This document shows, in pieces, positions 18,307-28,704 of a stretch of DNA of 64,000 nucleotides. This DNA is from Rhodobacter sp. CZR27. Its GTDB lineage: Bacteria; Pseudomonadota; Alphaproteobacteria; Rhodobacterales; Rhodobacteraceae. Positions within the stretch are counted from its first letter, which is position 1. Each line of letters starts with the position of its first letter. The notes under the pieces are model-generated. The model saw only the letters and a list, made by a program, of their open reading frames with translations. It was not told the DNA's origin and searched no databases. The stretch spans positions 2,938,501 to 3,002,500 of the forward strand of contig NZ_CP023548.1 in the NCBI RefSeq assembly GCF_002407205.1. Reading direction: 5' to 3'. Made by a program: the position numbers and the translations under genes.

Positions 18307-19383
18307 ATGGATGCGCAGAAGATCCGGACGACCGAGGGCCGCGGCAGGCTCTACGACAGCGTGCTCGACACGGTGGGCGACACGCCCGTCATCCGCATCA
18401 ACAACCTTTCGCCCGAGGGCGTGACGATCTACGCCAAGGCCGAGTTCTTCAACCCGGCCGCGTCCGTGAAGGACCGTCTGGCGCTGAACATCATCGAGGC
18501 GGCGGAGCGGTCGGGCCGGCTGAAGCCCGGCATGACGGTGGTCGAGGCCACGTCGGGCAACACGGGGATCGGCCTTGCGATGGTCTGCGCGCAGAAGGGC
18601 TATCCACTGGTCATCACCATGTCCGAGGCCTTCTCGGTCGAGCGGCGGCGGCTGATGCGGCTTCTGGGCGCCAAGGTCGTGCTGACGCCGCGGGCGGGCA
18701 AGGGCTTCGGCATGTATCGCAAGGCGCAGGAACTGGCCGAGGCGAACGGCTGGTTCCTCGCCAGCCAGTTCGAGACCGACGCCAACGCCGACATCCACGA
18801 ATCGACCACCGCGCGCGAGATCATCGCGGATTTCGCCGGCCAGCGGCTCGACTGGTTCGTGACCGGCTACGGCACCGGCGGCACGGTGACGGGCGTCGCC
18901 CGCGTGCTGCGCCGCGAGCGGCCCGGGGTGCGGATCGTCCTGTCCGAGCCGGCGAACGCGCAACTGGTGGGATCGGGCATCGCGCAGGAGCGCAATCCGG
19001 ATGGCACCGCGGCCTCGGGCCACCCGGCCTTCGAGCCGCATGCGATCCAGGGCTGGACGCCGGATTTCATCCCGAAGGTGCTGCAGGAGGGTCTCGACTC
19101 GGGCGCCTATGACGAGCTGATCCCCGTTTCGGGCGACGAGGGGATGAAATGGGCGCGGGAACTGGCGGCCAGGGAGGGCATCCTGACCGGGATCTCGGGC
19201 GGGTCGACCTTCGCGGTGGCGCGGCAGGTGGCGGAGCGGGCCGAGAAGGGCTCGGTCATCCTCTGCATGCTGCCCGATACCGGCGAGCGCTACATGTCCA
19301 CCCCCCTGTTCCAGGCGATCTCGGAGGACATGGACGAGGAGGAGAAGGCGCTCTCGGCCTCGACGCCTGGCTTCCAGCTGTAA
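18307..19383 (+). CDS. Cysteine synthase family protein
   Basis: 358 residues from an ATG preceded by ACAGGAGAAGC. The PLP lysine is Lys55 in ASVKDRL, the phosphate-binding asparagine loop is TSGNTG (82-87), and the glycine loop is GYGTGGTVTG. It should make cysteine from O-acetylserine and sulfide. It is about 40 residues longer than Escherichia coli CysK, with an N-terminal extension and an acidic tail (EDMDEEEKAL), as in several alphaproteobacterial homologs. It sits between truB and rpsO with its own spacing on both sides, so it is probably a separate transcription unit. Confidence 0.9.
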   Translation: MDAQKIRTTEGRGRLYDSVLDTVGDTPVIRINNLSPEGVTIYAKAEFFNPAASVKDRLALNIIEAAERSGRLKPGMTVVEATSGNTGIGLAMVCAQKGYPLVITMSEAFSVERRRLMRLLGAKVVLTPRAGKGFGMYRKAQELAEANGWFLASQFETDANADIHESTTAREIIADFAGQRLDWFVTGYGTGGTVTGVARVLRRERPGVRIVLSEPANAQLVGSGIAQERNPDGTAASGHPAFEPHAIQGWTPDFIPKVLQEGLDSGAYDELIPVSGDEGMKWARELAAREGILTGISGGSTFAVARQVAERAEKGSVILCMLPDTGERYMSTPLFQAISEDMDEEEKALSASTPGFQL

Positions 19384-19416
19384 CGGCACGCTCCGGCGCG
19401 GGAGGTGCCGCCCGAG

Positions 19417-19451
19417 GGGGCATCGAACCCCCTCGGGCGGCCCTGCCGGGG
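19417..19451 (+). terminator. Perfect 14-bp hairpin after cysteine synthase
   Basis: Positions 19417-19430 are the exact reverse complement of 19438-19451, with a seven-base loop, starting 33 bases after the stop. There is no downstream T tract, so it may be a weak intrinsic terminator or an RNA 3'-end stabiliser. Confidence 0.5.
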
Positions 19452-19570
19452 ACCGACCGGAACCGTCGGGCGACGGGCTGTTCGGGCGTAGCCCGCGTGT
19501 GGTGCCGGGCTTGTCCTTTCGCCGCCGCCCGTCTAGCTCGGGGCGCGCGGCGGGCAGCACCGGAGGGCAG

Positions 19571-20083
19571 ATGATCACGCGCAGCTTCGTGAAGGGTGAC
19601 GCGCCCTCGACCGCGGTCTATTCCGATTGCGAACGCTATCGCTACCTTCTGACCCGGGTATGGGATCCGGAGGGGAAGAAGGCGCTGTTCGTGATGCTCA
19701 ACCCCTCGACCGCGACAGAATTCCAGAACGACCCGACGGTCGAGCGCTGCGAGCGGCGCGCCCGGGCGCTTGGTTTCGGCGCCTTCCGGGTCTGCAACAT
19801 CTTCGCCCGGCGCGACACCGATCCGCGGAAGATGCGTGCGGCAGCCGATCCGGTCGGCAATCCCGAGAACGACGCGGCGATCGCGCATTCCGCGCCCTGG
19901 GCAGACACGATCATCTGCGCCTGGGGCTCGCACGGCGCCTTTCTCGACCGGGGGCGGCAGGTCGAGGCGCTGCTCCGAGGCACGGGCTATCCGCTTCACC
20001 ACCTGGGGCTGACCCGCGACGGGCAGCCGAAGCATCCGCTCTACATCGGCTACGATCAGCAGCCGGTGCCCTGGGCGGGGTGA
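19571..20083 (+). CDS. DUF1643 family protein
   Basis: 170 residues from the ATG at 19571, preceded by GGAGGGCAG. The family signatures are RYRYLLTRVWD, FVMLNPSTATE, NDPTVERCERRARALGFG and NIFARRDTDP. DUF1643 proteins are widespread, soluble and of unknown activity. They look like nucleoside- or nucleotide-handling proteins only by weak analogy, so no function is assigned. No operon partner is evident; the next gene, rpsO, is 213 bases away. Confidence 0.85.
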   Translation: MITRSFVKGDAPSTAVYSDCERYRYLLTRVWDPEGKKALFVMLNPSTATEFQNDPTVERCERRARALGFGAFRVCNIFARRDTDPRKMRAAADPVGNPENDAAIAHSAPWADTIICAWGSHGAFLDRGRQVEALLRGTGYPLHHLGLTRDGQPKHPLYIGYDQQPVPWAG

Positions 20084-20296
20084 GGGCGGCCTGTCGCGGG
20101 CGCAACCGGCGCAACGGGCCGCCACTTTCCGCCCCACAGGACGCCCGAAAATCGGGCGGAGCGAGAACGCGCTTTCCTTTCAGGCGTTTTTCCCCTATAC
20201 GCGCGCATCCGCCACGGTTTTCCGGGCGGATGTTCCAAGGGCCTTGCTGGACGACATCCCGGCTCGTGCCGTCACCCTCAGACCAAGGAGATCCCG

Positions 20297-20566
20297 ATGT
20301 CGATCACCGTCGAAGAGAAATCCCGCCTCATCAAGGAATATGCCACCAAGGAAGGCGACACCGGCTCGCCGGAAGTCCAGGTGGCGATCCTCAGCTCGCG
20401 CATCGCGACGCTGACCGAGCATTTCAAGTCGCACCGGAAGGACAACCACTCCCGCCGCGGCCTCTTGATGATGGTGGCGCAGCGCCGCAAGCTGCTCGAC
20501 TACCTCAAGAAGAAGGACGAAGGCCGCTACACCGCGCTCATCGCGCGTCTGGGCCTCCGCCGCTGA
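20297..20566 (+). CDS. rpsO: 30S ribosomal protein S15
   Basis: 89 residues, the normal S15 length, with [17 protein letters not shown] and [15 protein letters not shown]. It binds 16S rRNA helices 20-22 early in 30S assembly. The upstream leader contains a hairpin (20206-20213 pairing with 20225-20232) that could take part in autoregulation, since S15 represses its own translation in several bacteria. That is inference. The gene is followed by an intrinsic terminator and then pnp. Confidence 0.97.
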   Translation: MSITVEEKSRLIKEYATKEGDTGSPEVQVAILSSRIATLTEHFKSHRKDNHSRRGLLMMVAQRRKLLDYLKKKDEGRYTALIARLGLRR

Positions 20567-20574
20567 CCTTGAAG

Positions 20575-20596
20575 CGCGCCCCGAGGGGCGCGTTTT
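20575..20596 (+). terminator. Intrinsic terminator between rpsO and pnp
   Basis: An eight-base GC-only stem (20575-20582 with 20585-20592) followed directly by TTTT, nine bases after the rpsO stop. Confidence 0.75.
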
Positions 20597-20745
20597 CCTA
20601 TTCCCGGCGCGGAGATCCCCTCCGCGAATGACGGCCTCCCCGACGGGCTCCGCGGGACAGGCTTCGGCAAGGAAAGGGGCCACGGGCATACGGCCCGTAC
20701 GCAACAGGCCGGGCGGAGGGTCCCCCGGTCAGGACAGGATAGAAG

Positions 20746-22890
<2,145 letters not shown>

Positions 22891-22910
22891 GCCTTCGGCA
22901 GGAAAAGAGG

Positions 22911-22938
22911 GGCCCCGGCATCGCGCCGGGGCCTTTTT
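22911..22938 (+). terminator. Intrinsic terminator of pnp
   Basis: A GC-rich stem (GGCCCCGGC paired with GCCGGGGCC) with a short loop and TTTTT at 22934-22938. It lies between the convergent ends of pnp and the RTX gene, three bases from the latter's stop. Confidence 0.85.
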
Positions 22939-22940
22939 CG

Positions 22941-24254
22941 TTACAGGAAGCTGGTGTTGCCCTGCAGCAGCTCTCCCAGTTCGTCGGCCGAGACGCCGAG
23001 GAACATCGCGCCGTTGCCGTCGCCGAGGTCGAGGAACGAGTCGCCGCCACAGTCCTCGATCCGGCCCAGCAGATCCTCGACCGTCACCGCGCCGTCCGGC
23101 CCGCCGATGCCGTTGATATTCAGCGTGATCATCAGCTGATCGTCCGCCGTGAAGTCCGTGATGAAGTCGATGCCGTGGGCGCTGCGCATCTGGAAGATGT
23201 CCTGGCCCTCGCCTCCGGTCAGGAAATCGTCGCCCGCCCCGCCGTTCAGCAGGTCGTCGCCGTCGCCGCCGTCGATCTGGTCGGACCCGCGGCCGCCGTG
23301 CATCGTGTCGTCGCCCTCGCGCCCGAGGATCACGTCGTCGCTGCGGCCGTGATCCTCGAGGGCAGCCACGAAATCGTTGCCCGCGCCGAGGTCGATCAGG
23401 TCGTCTCCGCCGCCGGCATCCACCCAGTCGTTGCCTTCGCCCGCAAGGATGCGGTCGTTGCCGTTGCCGCCGTAGACGATGTCGCGCCCGGCGCCCCCGC
23501 TGACGACGTCGTCGCCATTCCCGGCGATCAGCCGGTCCGAGCCGTCGCCCCCGGAAAGGACGTCATTGCCCAGGCCCGCTTCGATCGAGTCGTTGCCCGC
23601 ACCACCGTCGAGACTGTCCGCCCCCGCATCGCCCCGCAGCGTGTCGTGCCCGTCACCCCCGTCGAGCCTGTCGTCACCGTCCTGCCCGCCAATCGAATCG
23701 TTCCCGGCGTCGCCCCGAAGGCTGTCATTGCCGAAGGAAGCCTCGATGATGTCATCCCCGTCTCCGCCGGACATGCTGTCGCCGGCGCCGAGCTTGGTGG
23801 CGCGCCAGTTGTCGAACGACAGGCCGCCGCGGTCCGGGTCGGTGGTCCAACGGCTGTCGAGCACGTCATTGCCGGCACCGCCGAGCAGCAGGTTCGCCCC
23901 GGCACCGCCGTGCAGGCTGTCGTTCCCTGCCCCGCCGAGCATTAGATCGTCGCCCGGCCCGCCGGAAAGGACATCATCCCCCGGCCCGCCGAGCGCCGCA
24001 TCGGACCCGCCATTGCCGAAAATCGTATCGTTCCCGAACAGCCCGATGAGCAGGTCCGAGCCCTCGTGTCCCACAAGTCCGTTTCCAACGGGTGAACTGA
24101 CAAGCAGATCCCTCTCGTCCGTTCCCGAAACGGCGACTGTCCGCGTGCCCGCCAGAATCGCCGCGTCGAAGTGCAGGCTGTTGGTGAGAGGAATGCCCGA
24201 CCCGGCGGAAAGGTCGGCAAGCGCGTTGGTTAGTATCTGGTCTGCCTGATCCAT
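22941..24254 (-). CDS. RTX calcium-binding repeat protein
   Basis: 437 residues, almost entirely glycine/aspartate-rich nonapeptides of the form GGxGxDxxx from about residue 60 to 350, interrupted near residues 130-155 by a Trp-containing segment (RWTTDPDRGGLSFDNWRAT). Such repeats form a parallel beta-roll that folds on binding Ca2+ outside the cell. There is no N-terminal signal peptide. The C-terminal 80 residues (GIDFITDFTADDQL onward) are non-repeat and probably carry the uncleaved type I secretion signal. The gene is divergent from another RTX gene followed by a type I secretion ABC transporter and adaptor, the likely export route. No enzymatic domain is visible, so a surface, matrix or adhesin role is likely. 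GGGAGG precedes the ATG. Confidence 0.9.
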   Translation of the reverse strand: MDQADQILTNALADLSAGSGIPLTNSLHFDAAILAGTRTVAVSGTDERDLLVSSPVGNGLVGHEGSDLLIGLFGNDTIFGNGGSDAALGGPGDDVLSGGPGDDLMLGGAGNDSLHGGAGANLLLGGAGNDVLDSRWTTDPDRGGLSFDNWRATKLGAGDSMSGGDGDDIIEASFGNDSLRGDAGNDSIGGQDGDDRLDGGDGHDTLRGDAGADSLDGGAGNDSIEAGLGNDVLSGGDGSDRLIAGNGDDVVSGGAGRDIVYGGNGNDRILAGEGNDWVDAGGGDDLIDLGAGNDFVAALEDHGRSDDVILGREGDDTMHGGRGSDQIDGGDGDDLLNGGAGDDFLTGGEGQDIFQMRSAHGIDFITDFTADDQLMITLNINGIGGPDGAVTVEDLLGRIEDCGGDSFLDLGDGNGAMFLGVSADELGELLQGNTSFL

Positions 24255-24475
24255 GGAGCCTCCCGAAGCTGCCGTTGCGCCCCGGCCCGGTGCCGAAGCC
24301 GCGCAGCAGCGCAGTCAAGAGGTCAGACCCTTACCCGCAGGTTAACGCGCCAACTCCACCATCAGGAAGTTTCAATAAATCCTAATCAACCGAAAGCCGC
24401 ATTTAACACCTCATTAACAGGTGCCCGGCACATCTTGCACACGCAGAAATTGCACGTTCAAGGAGAGGGGTTCCA
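24255..24475. promoter_or_regulatory. AT-rich divergent regulatory region between two RTX genes
   Basis: 221 bases holding the promoters of both RTX genes. The part from about 24340 to 24460 is much richer in A and T than the neighbouring DNA, with repeated TTAAC/ATTAAC runs and AAGTTTCAATAAATCC. No specific sigma or regulator site could be assigned. A good ribosome-binding site (AAGGAGAGG) precedes the ATG at 24476. Confidence 0.5.
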
Positions 24476-25318
24476 ATGGCCACGATACCCGGAGGCGCGT
24501 TCAGCGACTTCATTTTCGGCACATCCGGCAGCGACTACATCCTGTCGGGCAGCGGCGATGACACCGTTTCGGGTGCCAGCGGCGACGATCTGATCCGCGG
24601 CGAGCAGGGCGCGGACCTGCTCAACGGCGGATCGGGCGACGACCGGCTGTTCGGTGACGAGGGCGACGACCAGCTCCTCGGCGGCACCGGGAACGACATG
24701 CTCGATGGCGGCACGGGCGACGATACGCTGGCCGGCGGCGCGGGCAACGACACGATGCGCGGGGGCGAAGGCGACGACCTGCTCGCCGGCGGCGCCGGCG
24801 ACGACGTGATGGAGGGTGGCGCGGGCGACGACGCGCTGCTTGGCGGCACCGGCAACGACCAGCTGTCGGGCGGGGCGGGCGACGACACCCTGTCCGGCGA
24901 GATCGGGGACGACCGCATCGACGGTGGCGCCGGCGACGACCGCATTGATGGCGGCGACGGGAACGACACCCTGACCGGAGGTGCCGGCGACGACCTGATC
25001 GTGGGCGGCGCGGGTGACGACCAGATCGACGGCGGCGCGGGTGACGACACGATCTACACCGGCGAGGGCAGCGACCTCATCACGTTCTCCGGCGGCGGCG
25101 ACGTCATCATGGACTTCTCCGAGGGCGACATCCTGCAGATCTCGGGTTCGCTCGAGGGGGTGTCGCTGGCCTCGGCCGACGACGTGGCGGGCTATGCGGT
25201 GGACCTCGGAGAGGCCGGCACCCTGATCGACTTCGGGCAGGGCGACAGCGTGCTGCTGCAGGGCGTCTCCTACGACGACGTGGCTTCGGACCCGTCGCGC
25301 TTCTTCTCGATCGTCTGA
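24476..25318 (+). CDS. RTX calcium-binding protein, nearly uninterrupted nonapeptide repeats
   Basis: 280 residues. After a 15-residue lead-in ([15 protein letters not shown]) there are about 20 consecutive nonapeptides of the GGAGDDxxx type to about residue 205, without interruption. The last 75 residues are non-repeat ([15 protein letters not shown] onward) and end FFSIV, a plausible C-terminal type I secretion signal. There is no signal peptide and no catalytic domain. The protein is thus essentially one long Ca2+-binding beta-roll. It is the first gene of a rightward cluster with glycosyltransferases, an ABC exporter and an HlyD adaptor, and is the likely cargo. The repeat DNA is itself highly repetitive and could change length by recombination. 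Confidence 0.92.
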   Translation: MATIPGGAFSDFIFGTSGSDYILSGSGDDTVSGASGDDLIRGEQGADLLNGGSGDDRLFGDEGDDQLLGGTGNDMLDGGTGDDTLAGGAGNDTMRGGEGDDLLAGGAGDDVMEGGAGDDALLGGTGNDQLSGGAGDDTLSGEIGDDRIDGGAGDDRIDGGDGNDTLTGGAGDDLIVGGAGDDQIDGGAGDDTIYTGEGSDLITFSGGGDVIMDFSEGDILQISGSLEGVSLASADDVAGYAVDLGEAGTLIDFGQGDSVLLQGVSYDDVASDPSRFFSIV

Positions 25319-25381
25319 TCCTGAACGGCCGGGCGCGCCGCGCGCCCGGCCCCTTCCCGCAAAGGCCCGCGGACGCACGCC

Positions 25382-27460
25382 ATGAACATGAGACCCGATG
25401 CCTTCGGCAATGCTCCTGCCCCGGCCGCACTGCTCCGGTCCGGCCCGCCGCTGGACGAAGCGCAGATCGTGCCCCTGACGGCCGATCTCGCCGCGCTGTT
25501 CGTCGACCGGCCAAGGCCCCCCCTGCGCAGGCCCCGCCTCGGCGTCACCATGGACGGCCGCCCGGTGCCGCCGCCCTGCATCGGCAGCGCGCTCGCGCTG
25601 GAGGGTGGCGGGCTGCGCCACATGATGATCCTGCAGCGGCCCGTCTCCGAGATCCTGGCTGCCCGCATCCTGCTGACGCTCCACGGCCGGGCCGAGGCCG
25701 AGGCCCGCCCCGACTGGCTGCAACCGCCGCTTCACGCGCTGCCAGCGCTGGTGCAGGGGCTGGCTCCGGCGGGGCGCGAGCAGTTCCTGAAGATGTTCCT
25801 GACCACGGGGGCTTCGCTCTTCGCTGCGGCCCCGGGTGCCGCCCTGTCGGCGCTGGCGCGCCAGCTTCTGGACCTCTGCGGCGTGCCGCCCGCCCTGCCC
25901 CTCGACTGCGCGGCCTTCGGCTCGGGCCACGCGATCCTGTCCTATGCCTGTGCGGCGGCGCCGCTCGCCGGCAGCCCCATCGTGGCCTTGCGACCCGACC
26001 GGCTGGTGCGCCTGCCCGAGGCGGCGACGCTGTCCGACGCGGACCGGCTGCACCTCCACCTGAACCGCCGCCCCGCCGAGGACGAGGAGATCGTGATCTT
26101 CGCGCCGCAGCCCGTACGGCTCGCCCCGCTCGGGCCGGCACGGATGCAGCCGATGGCCGTCTGGATCGAGGGGAACACGCCTGCCGCCCGGCACTGGGCG
26201 CTTGGAGAGGTGCGGAAATGCGCTCCGGACGACCCGGTGGCGCAGGCCCTGCTTGACGAGCTGCGCAGCCCCGACCTGCCGATCCGGTTCGAGACGCTGT
26301 CGCTTGCCGCCACGACGGGCGGCCTGCTCCATTCCTTCCGCCTGCAGGATCCCCGGGCCCTCGTGCGGGCGCTGCGGATCGAACGTGGCGGCGCGCATGT
26401 CGACCTGCCGCCCCAACCCGATCCCGACGGTACGTCGCTCTTCGCCGGCCTTGCGGCGCTTCCGCTTCCTGCGGACGGGATCGAGACATGCCGATTGCAA
26501 CTGGTGCTCGGCTCCGGCCGGCTGCGCGCGCTGGCCGAGGCCGAACCGCAGCCCTATGCCGGCGAGGTGCCGCCGGGCTTCGCGGAGGCATGGGCCGAGC
26601 GCCGCCTGAACGCGGCCACTCCGGCCGACGATCCGGCGCAGGCGCTGGCCGCAGCGCGTCTGTCGCTGCCCCGCCGGCAGGTTGCGACCCGAGTTCGGCA
26701 TTTCGGCCCCGACCGCGTCGGCCGGATCAGCCTGATCGCTCCGGTCGGTGCCAATCCCGACCTGATCCCGGCCCGCGCCGCTGCGATTGCGCGGGAGCAC
26801 GATGCCGCCCGAACGGAGGTGATCCTGACCGTGGCCGAGGGGCCGCGCGCAGCGCTGGCGCGGGATCTGGCCGCGGCCGCGGCAGAGATCCACGACATCC
26901 CGCACCGGATCGTCGCGCATTCCGCCTCGGCCCGCGGGCCGGAGGTGCTTCGCGCGGCGCTCGCGCTGACCGCGGGTCCGGCCCTGCTCCTGGGCAGCGA
27001 GGTGCTGCCGGCCACGCCGGGCTGGCTGATGGCCTGGCTGCAGCATCTTGCCGGCACCGAGGCGCTGGTCACCGGCGGGCTGATCGCCGATCACGACGGC
27101 GCCATTGCCGAGGCGGGCACGGAACTGGTGGGGAATCGCCTTGTCCGGCCTCTGGCGGGCCTGCCCGCGACGCGCCTGCCAGAGGCTCCCCGCTTCACCA
27201 GCCTTCCCTCCGAGGGGTACGCCGGCCTCAGCCGCGCGGGGATCGAGCGGCTTCTTGCCCTGCCCTTCGACCATGCGGAGACGGCGACCCTGCTGGCGGA
27301 CCTCGCCGCCGCGGATCGCAGGGAGGGGCGGGTTCCGCCCCTGCACTGCGGCCACCCGTTCACCAGCTTCGGCCTGCGTCCCGCGCCGGAGGACTTCGCC
27401 GAGGCGCTTCTTGTCCACAGCCTGCGGCTTCTCGGCGCCGTCGGGCAGGAGTGCGCATGA
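25382..27460 (+). CDS. Large protein with degenerate glycosyltransferase-like C-terminus
   Basis: 692 residues, not recognised as a named family. The first 100 residues are Pro/Ala-rich; the middle has helical and beta segments without a known motif. The C-terminal 260 residues resemble a GT2-type (GT-A) domain: RISLIAPVG.. opens a Rossmann-like half, and LLLGSEVLPATPGWLMAWL sits where GT2 enzymes have their acidic DxD-like loop and following Pro-x-x-Trp-Leu, then LVTGGLIADHDGAIAEAG. The aspartates of the DxD are absent, so normal transferase activity is doubtful. A similar C-terminus occurs in the 731-residue protein two genes on. The stop overlaps the next start (ATGA). Confidence 0.7.
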   Translation: MNMRPDAFGNAPAPAALLRSGPPLDEAQIVPLTADLAALFVDRPRPPLRRPRLGVTMDGRPVPPPCIGSALALEGGGLRHMMILQRPVSEILAARILLTLHGRAEAEARPDWLQPPLHALPALVQGLAPAGREQFLKMFLTTGASLFAAAPGAALSALARQLLDLCGVPPALPLDCAAFGSGHAILSYACAAAPLAGSPIVALRPDRLVRLPEAATLSDADRLHLHLNRRPAEDEEIVIFAPQPVRLAPLGPARMQPMAVWIEGNTPAARHWALGEVRKCAPDDPVAQALLDELRSPDLPIRFETLSLAATTGGLLHSFRLQDPRALVRALRIERGGAHVDLPPQPDPDGTSLFAGLAALPLPADGIETCRLQLVLGSGRLRALAEAEPQPYAGEVPPGFAEAWAERRLNAATPADDPAQALAAARLSLPRRQVATRVRHFGPDRVGRISLIAPVGANPDLIPARAAAIAREHDAARTEVILTVAEGPRAALARDLAAAAAEIHDIPHRIVAHSASARGPEVLRAALALTAGPALLLGSEVLPATPGWLMAWLQHLAGTEALVTGGLIADHDGAIAEAGTELVGNRLVRPLAGLPATRLPEAPRFTSLPSEGYAGLSRAGIERLLALPFDHAETATLLADLAAADRREGRVPPLHCGHPFTSFGLRPAPEDFAEALLVHSLRLLGAVGQECA

Positions 27461-28704
27461 TGGCCGCCCTTCGCATCCTGCAGATCGCCCACGACCATCC
27501 CGACTGGACCACCGGCGGGACCGAGATCGCGGCGCATGACCTGCACCGCGCGCTGGAGCGGCGCGGGCTGAACTCGACCTTCCTCGCAGCGGCCACATCG
27601 CTGCAGCGGCCCGAGGCGGTGGCGGGCAGCCTGGGCCGGCAGGGCGGCGACGTGGTGCTGCGCACCGGCGGCTATGACCGCTTCCTGATGAACCGCCTCG
27701 ACGGCCTGCGCTGGCTCGACTCGTTGCGCCGGCTCGTGGCCGACACACGGCCAGAGGTGGTCCACCTGCACGGCATCGACCGCATCGGCGCCGAGGTCAT
27801 CCCCGCCCTGCGCCGGCTGGCGCCGGCTGCGCGGATCGTGCTGACACTGCACGACTACCAGATCATCTGCCCGAACGACGGATTGCTGCTGACCCGGCCC
27901 GAGATCACGCGCTGCCGCGGGGCCAGCCCCGACGGCTGCCGGTCCTGTTTTCCCGATCTGGGCGCCGCCCGTCATGCCCTGCGCAAGACCTATCTCGCCA
28001 CCATCCTGCAGGGCGTGGACCTGTTTCTGGCGCCGAGCCGCTTCCTGAGGGATCGTTTCCTCGACTGGGGCCTGCCTGCGGGCCGGGTCCGCCTGATGCC
28101 GAACGCCGTGGCGCCGCTGGCCCTGATGCAGGACCGCCCCCGCGCGCGCCGCGACCGCTTCGCCTTCTTCGGCTCGATCGCTCCGCACAAGGGGGTGCTC
28201 ACGCTGCTCGATGCGGCGGCGCAGCTGAAGGCCGAGGGCGCGGCCCTGCGCCTCGCGCTGCACGGCGGGCTGCGCCATCCGACGCCGGAATTCCGCGGGG
28301 CGTTCGACGCCCGCCTTGCCGCGGCGCAGCCTCTCGCCCAGCATCTGGGACCCTACGACCGCAATGCCCTCGCCAGCCGGATGGCGGATGTCGATTGGGT
28401 CGTGGTGCCCTCGCTCTGGTGGGAGAACGCCCCGCTGGTGATCCTCGAGGCTCAGGCGGCCGGCCGGCCGGTGATCGCCTCGGGCGTGGGGGGGATGGCC
28501 GAACTGGTGCGGGACGGCGCGACGGGCCTGCTGGTTCCGCCCGGCGATGCCTCGGCCCTGGCCGAGACGCTGCGGGCCGCGGCCGAGGATGCCCCGCTCT
28601 GGGCGCGTCTCGCGGCCTCGCAGCCAAGAGCGAGCCACGAGGCCTTCGTGGACGCGCATCTCGACGTCTACCGTTCGCTTCATGAAGGGAGAAGGGCAGC
28701 ATGA
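27457..28704 (+). CDS. GT4 family glycosyltransferase
   Basis: 415 residues with the GT-B fold. The N-terminal domain opens with LRILQIAHDHPDWTTGGTEI, the glycine-rich acceptor loop. The C-terminal donor domain has FFGSIAPHKGVLTLLDA and the GT4 signature WWENAPLVILEAQAAGRPVI, whose E-x7-E supplies the catalytic/donor-binding glutamates. It should be a retaining transferase using a nucleotide sugar. A Cys cluster at about residues 150-170 (CRGASPDGCRSC) is shared with the second GT4 protein of this cluster and with related glycosyltransferases, and may bind metal. Sugar and acceptor are unknown; the RTX protein or a glycan are candidates. Both ends overlap neighbours by four bases. Confidence 0.88.
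   Translation: MMAALRILQIAHDHPDWTTGGTEIAAHDLHRALERRGLNSTFLAAATSLQRPEAVAGSLGRQGGDVVLRTGGYDRFLMNRLDGLRWLDSLRRLVADTRPEVVHLHGIDRIGAEVIPALRRLAPAARIVLTLHDYQIICPNDGLLLTRPEITRCRGASPDGCRSCFPDLGAARHALRKTYLATILQGVDLFLAPSRFLRDRFLDWGLPAGRVRLMPNAVAPLALMQDRPRARRDRFAFFGSIAPHKGVLTLLDAAAQLKAEGAALRLALHGGLRHPTPEFRGAFDARLAAAQPLAQHLGPYDRNALASRMADVDWVVVPSLWWENAPLVILEAQAAGRPVIASGVGGMAELVRDGATGLLVPPGDASALAETLRAAAEDAPLWARLAASQPRASHEAFVDAHLDVYRSLHEGRRAA

Noticed and set aside
24425..24460. Possible sigma-54 promoter (GGCAC...TTGC) upstream of the second RTX gene
   Set aside because: The GG and GC dinucleotides are eight bases apart instead of ten, so the site does not fit the -24/-12 spacing.
24500..25090. Regularly spaced short DNA repeats that look like a CRISPR array at first sight
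   Set aside because: The 27-base period equals nine codons and the units encode GGxGxDxxx. There are no constant repeats separated by unrelated spacers and no cas genes.
24458..27748. A long antisense open frame across the RTX gene and the following gene, with valine/alanine-rich repeats
   Set aside because: The repetition is the mirror of the RTX nonapeptide codons on the other strand. The plus-strand protein has clear RTX motifs, a ribosome-binding site and a matching secretion system.
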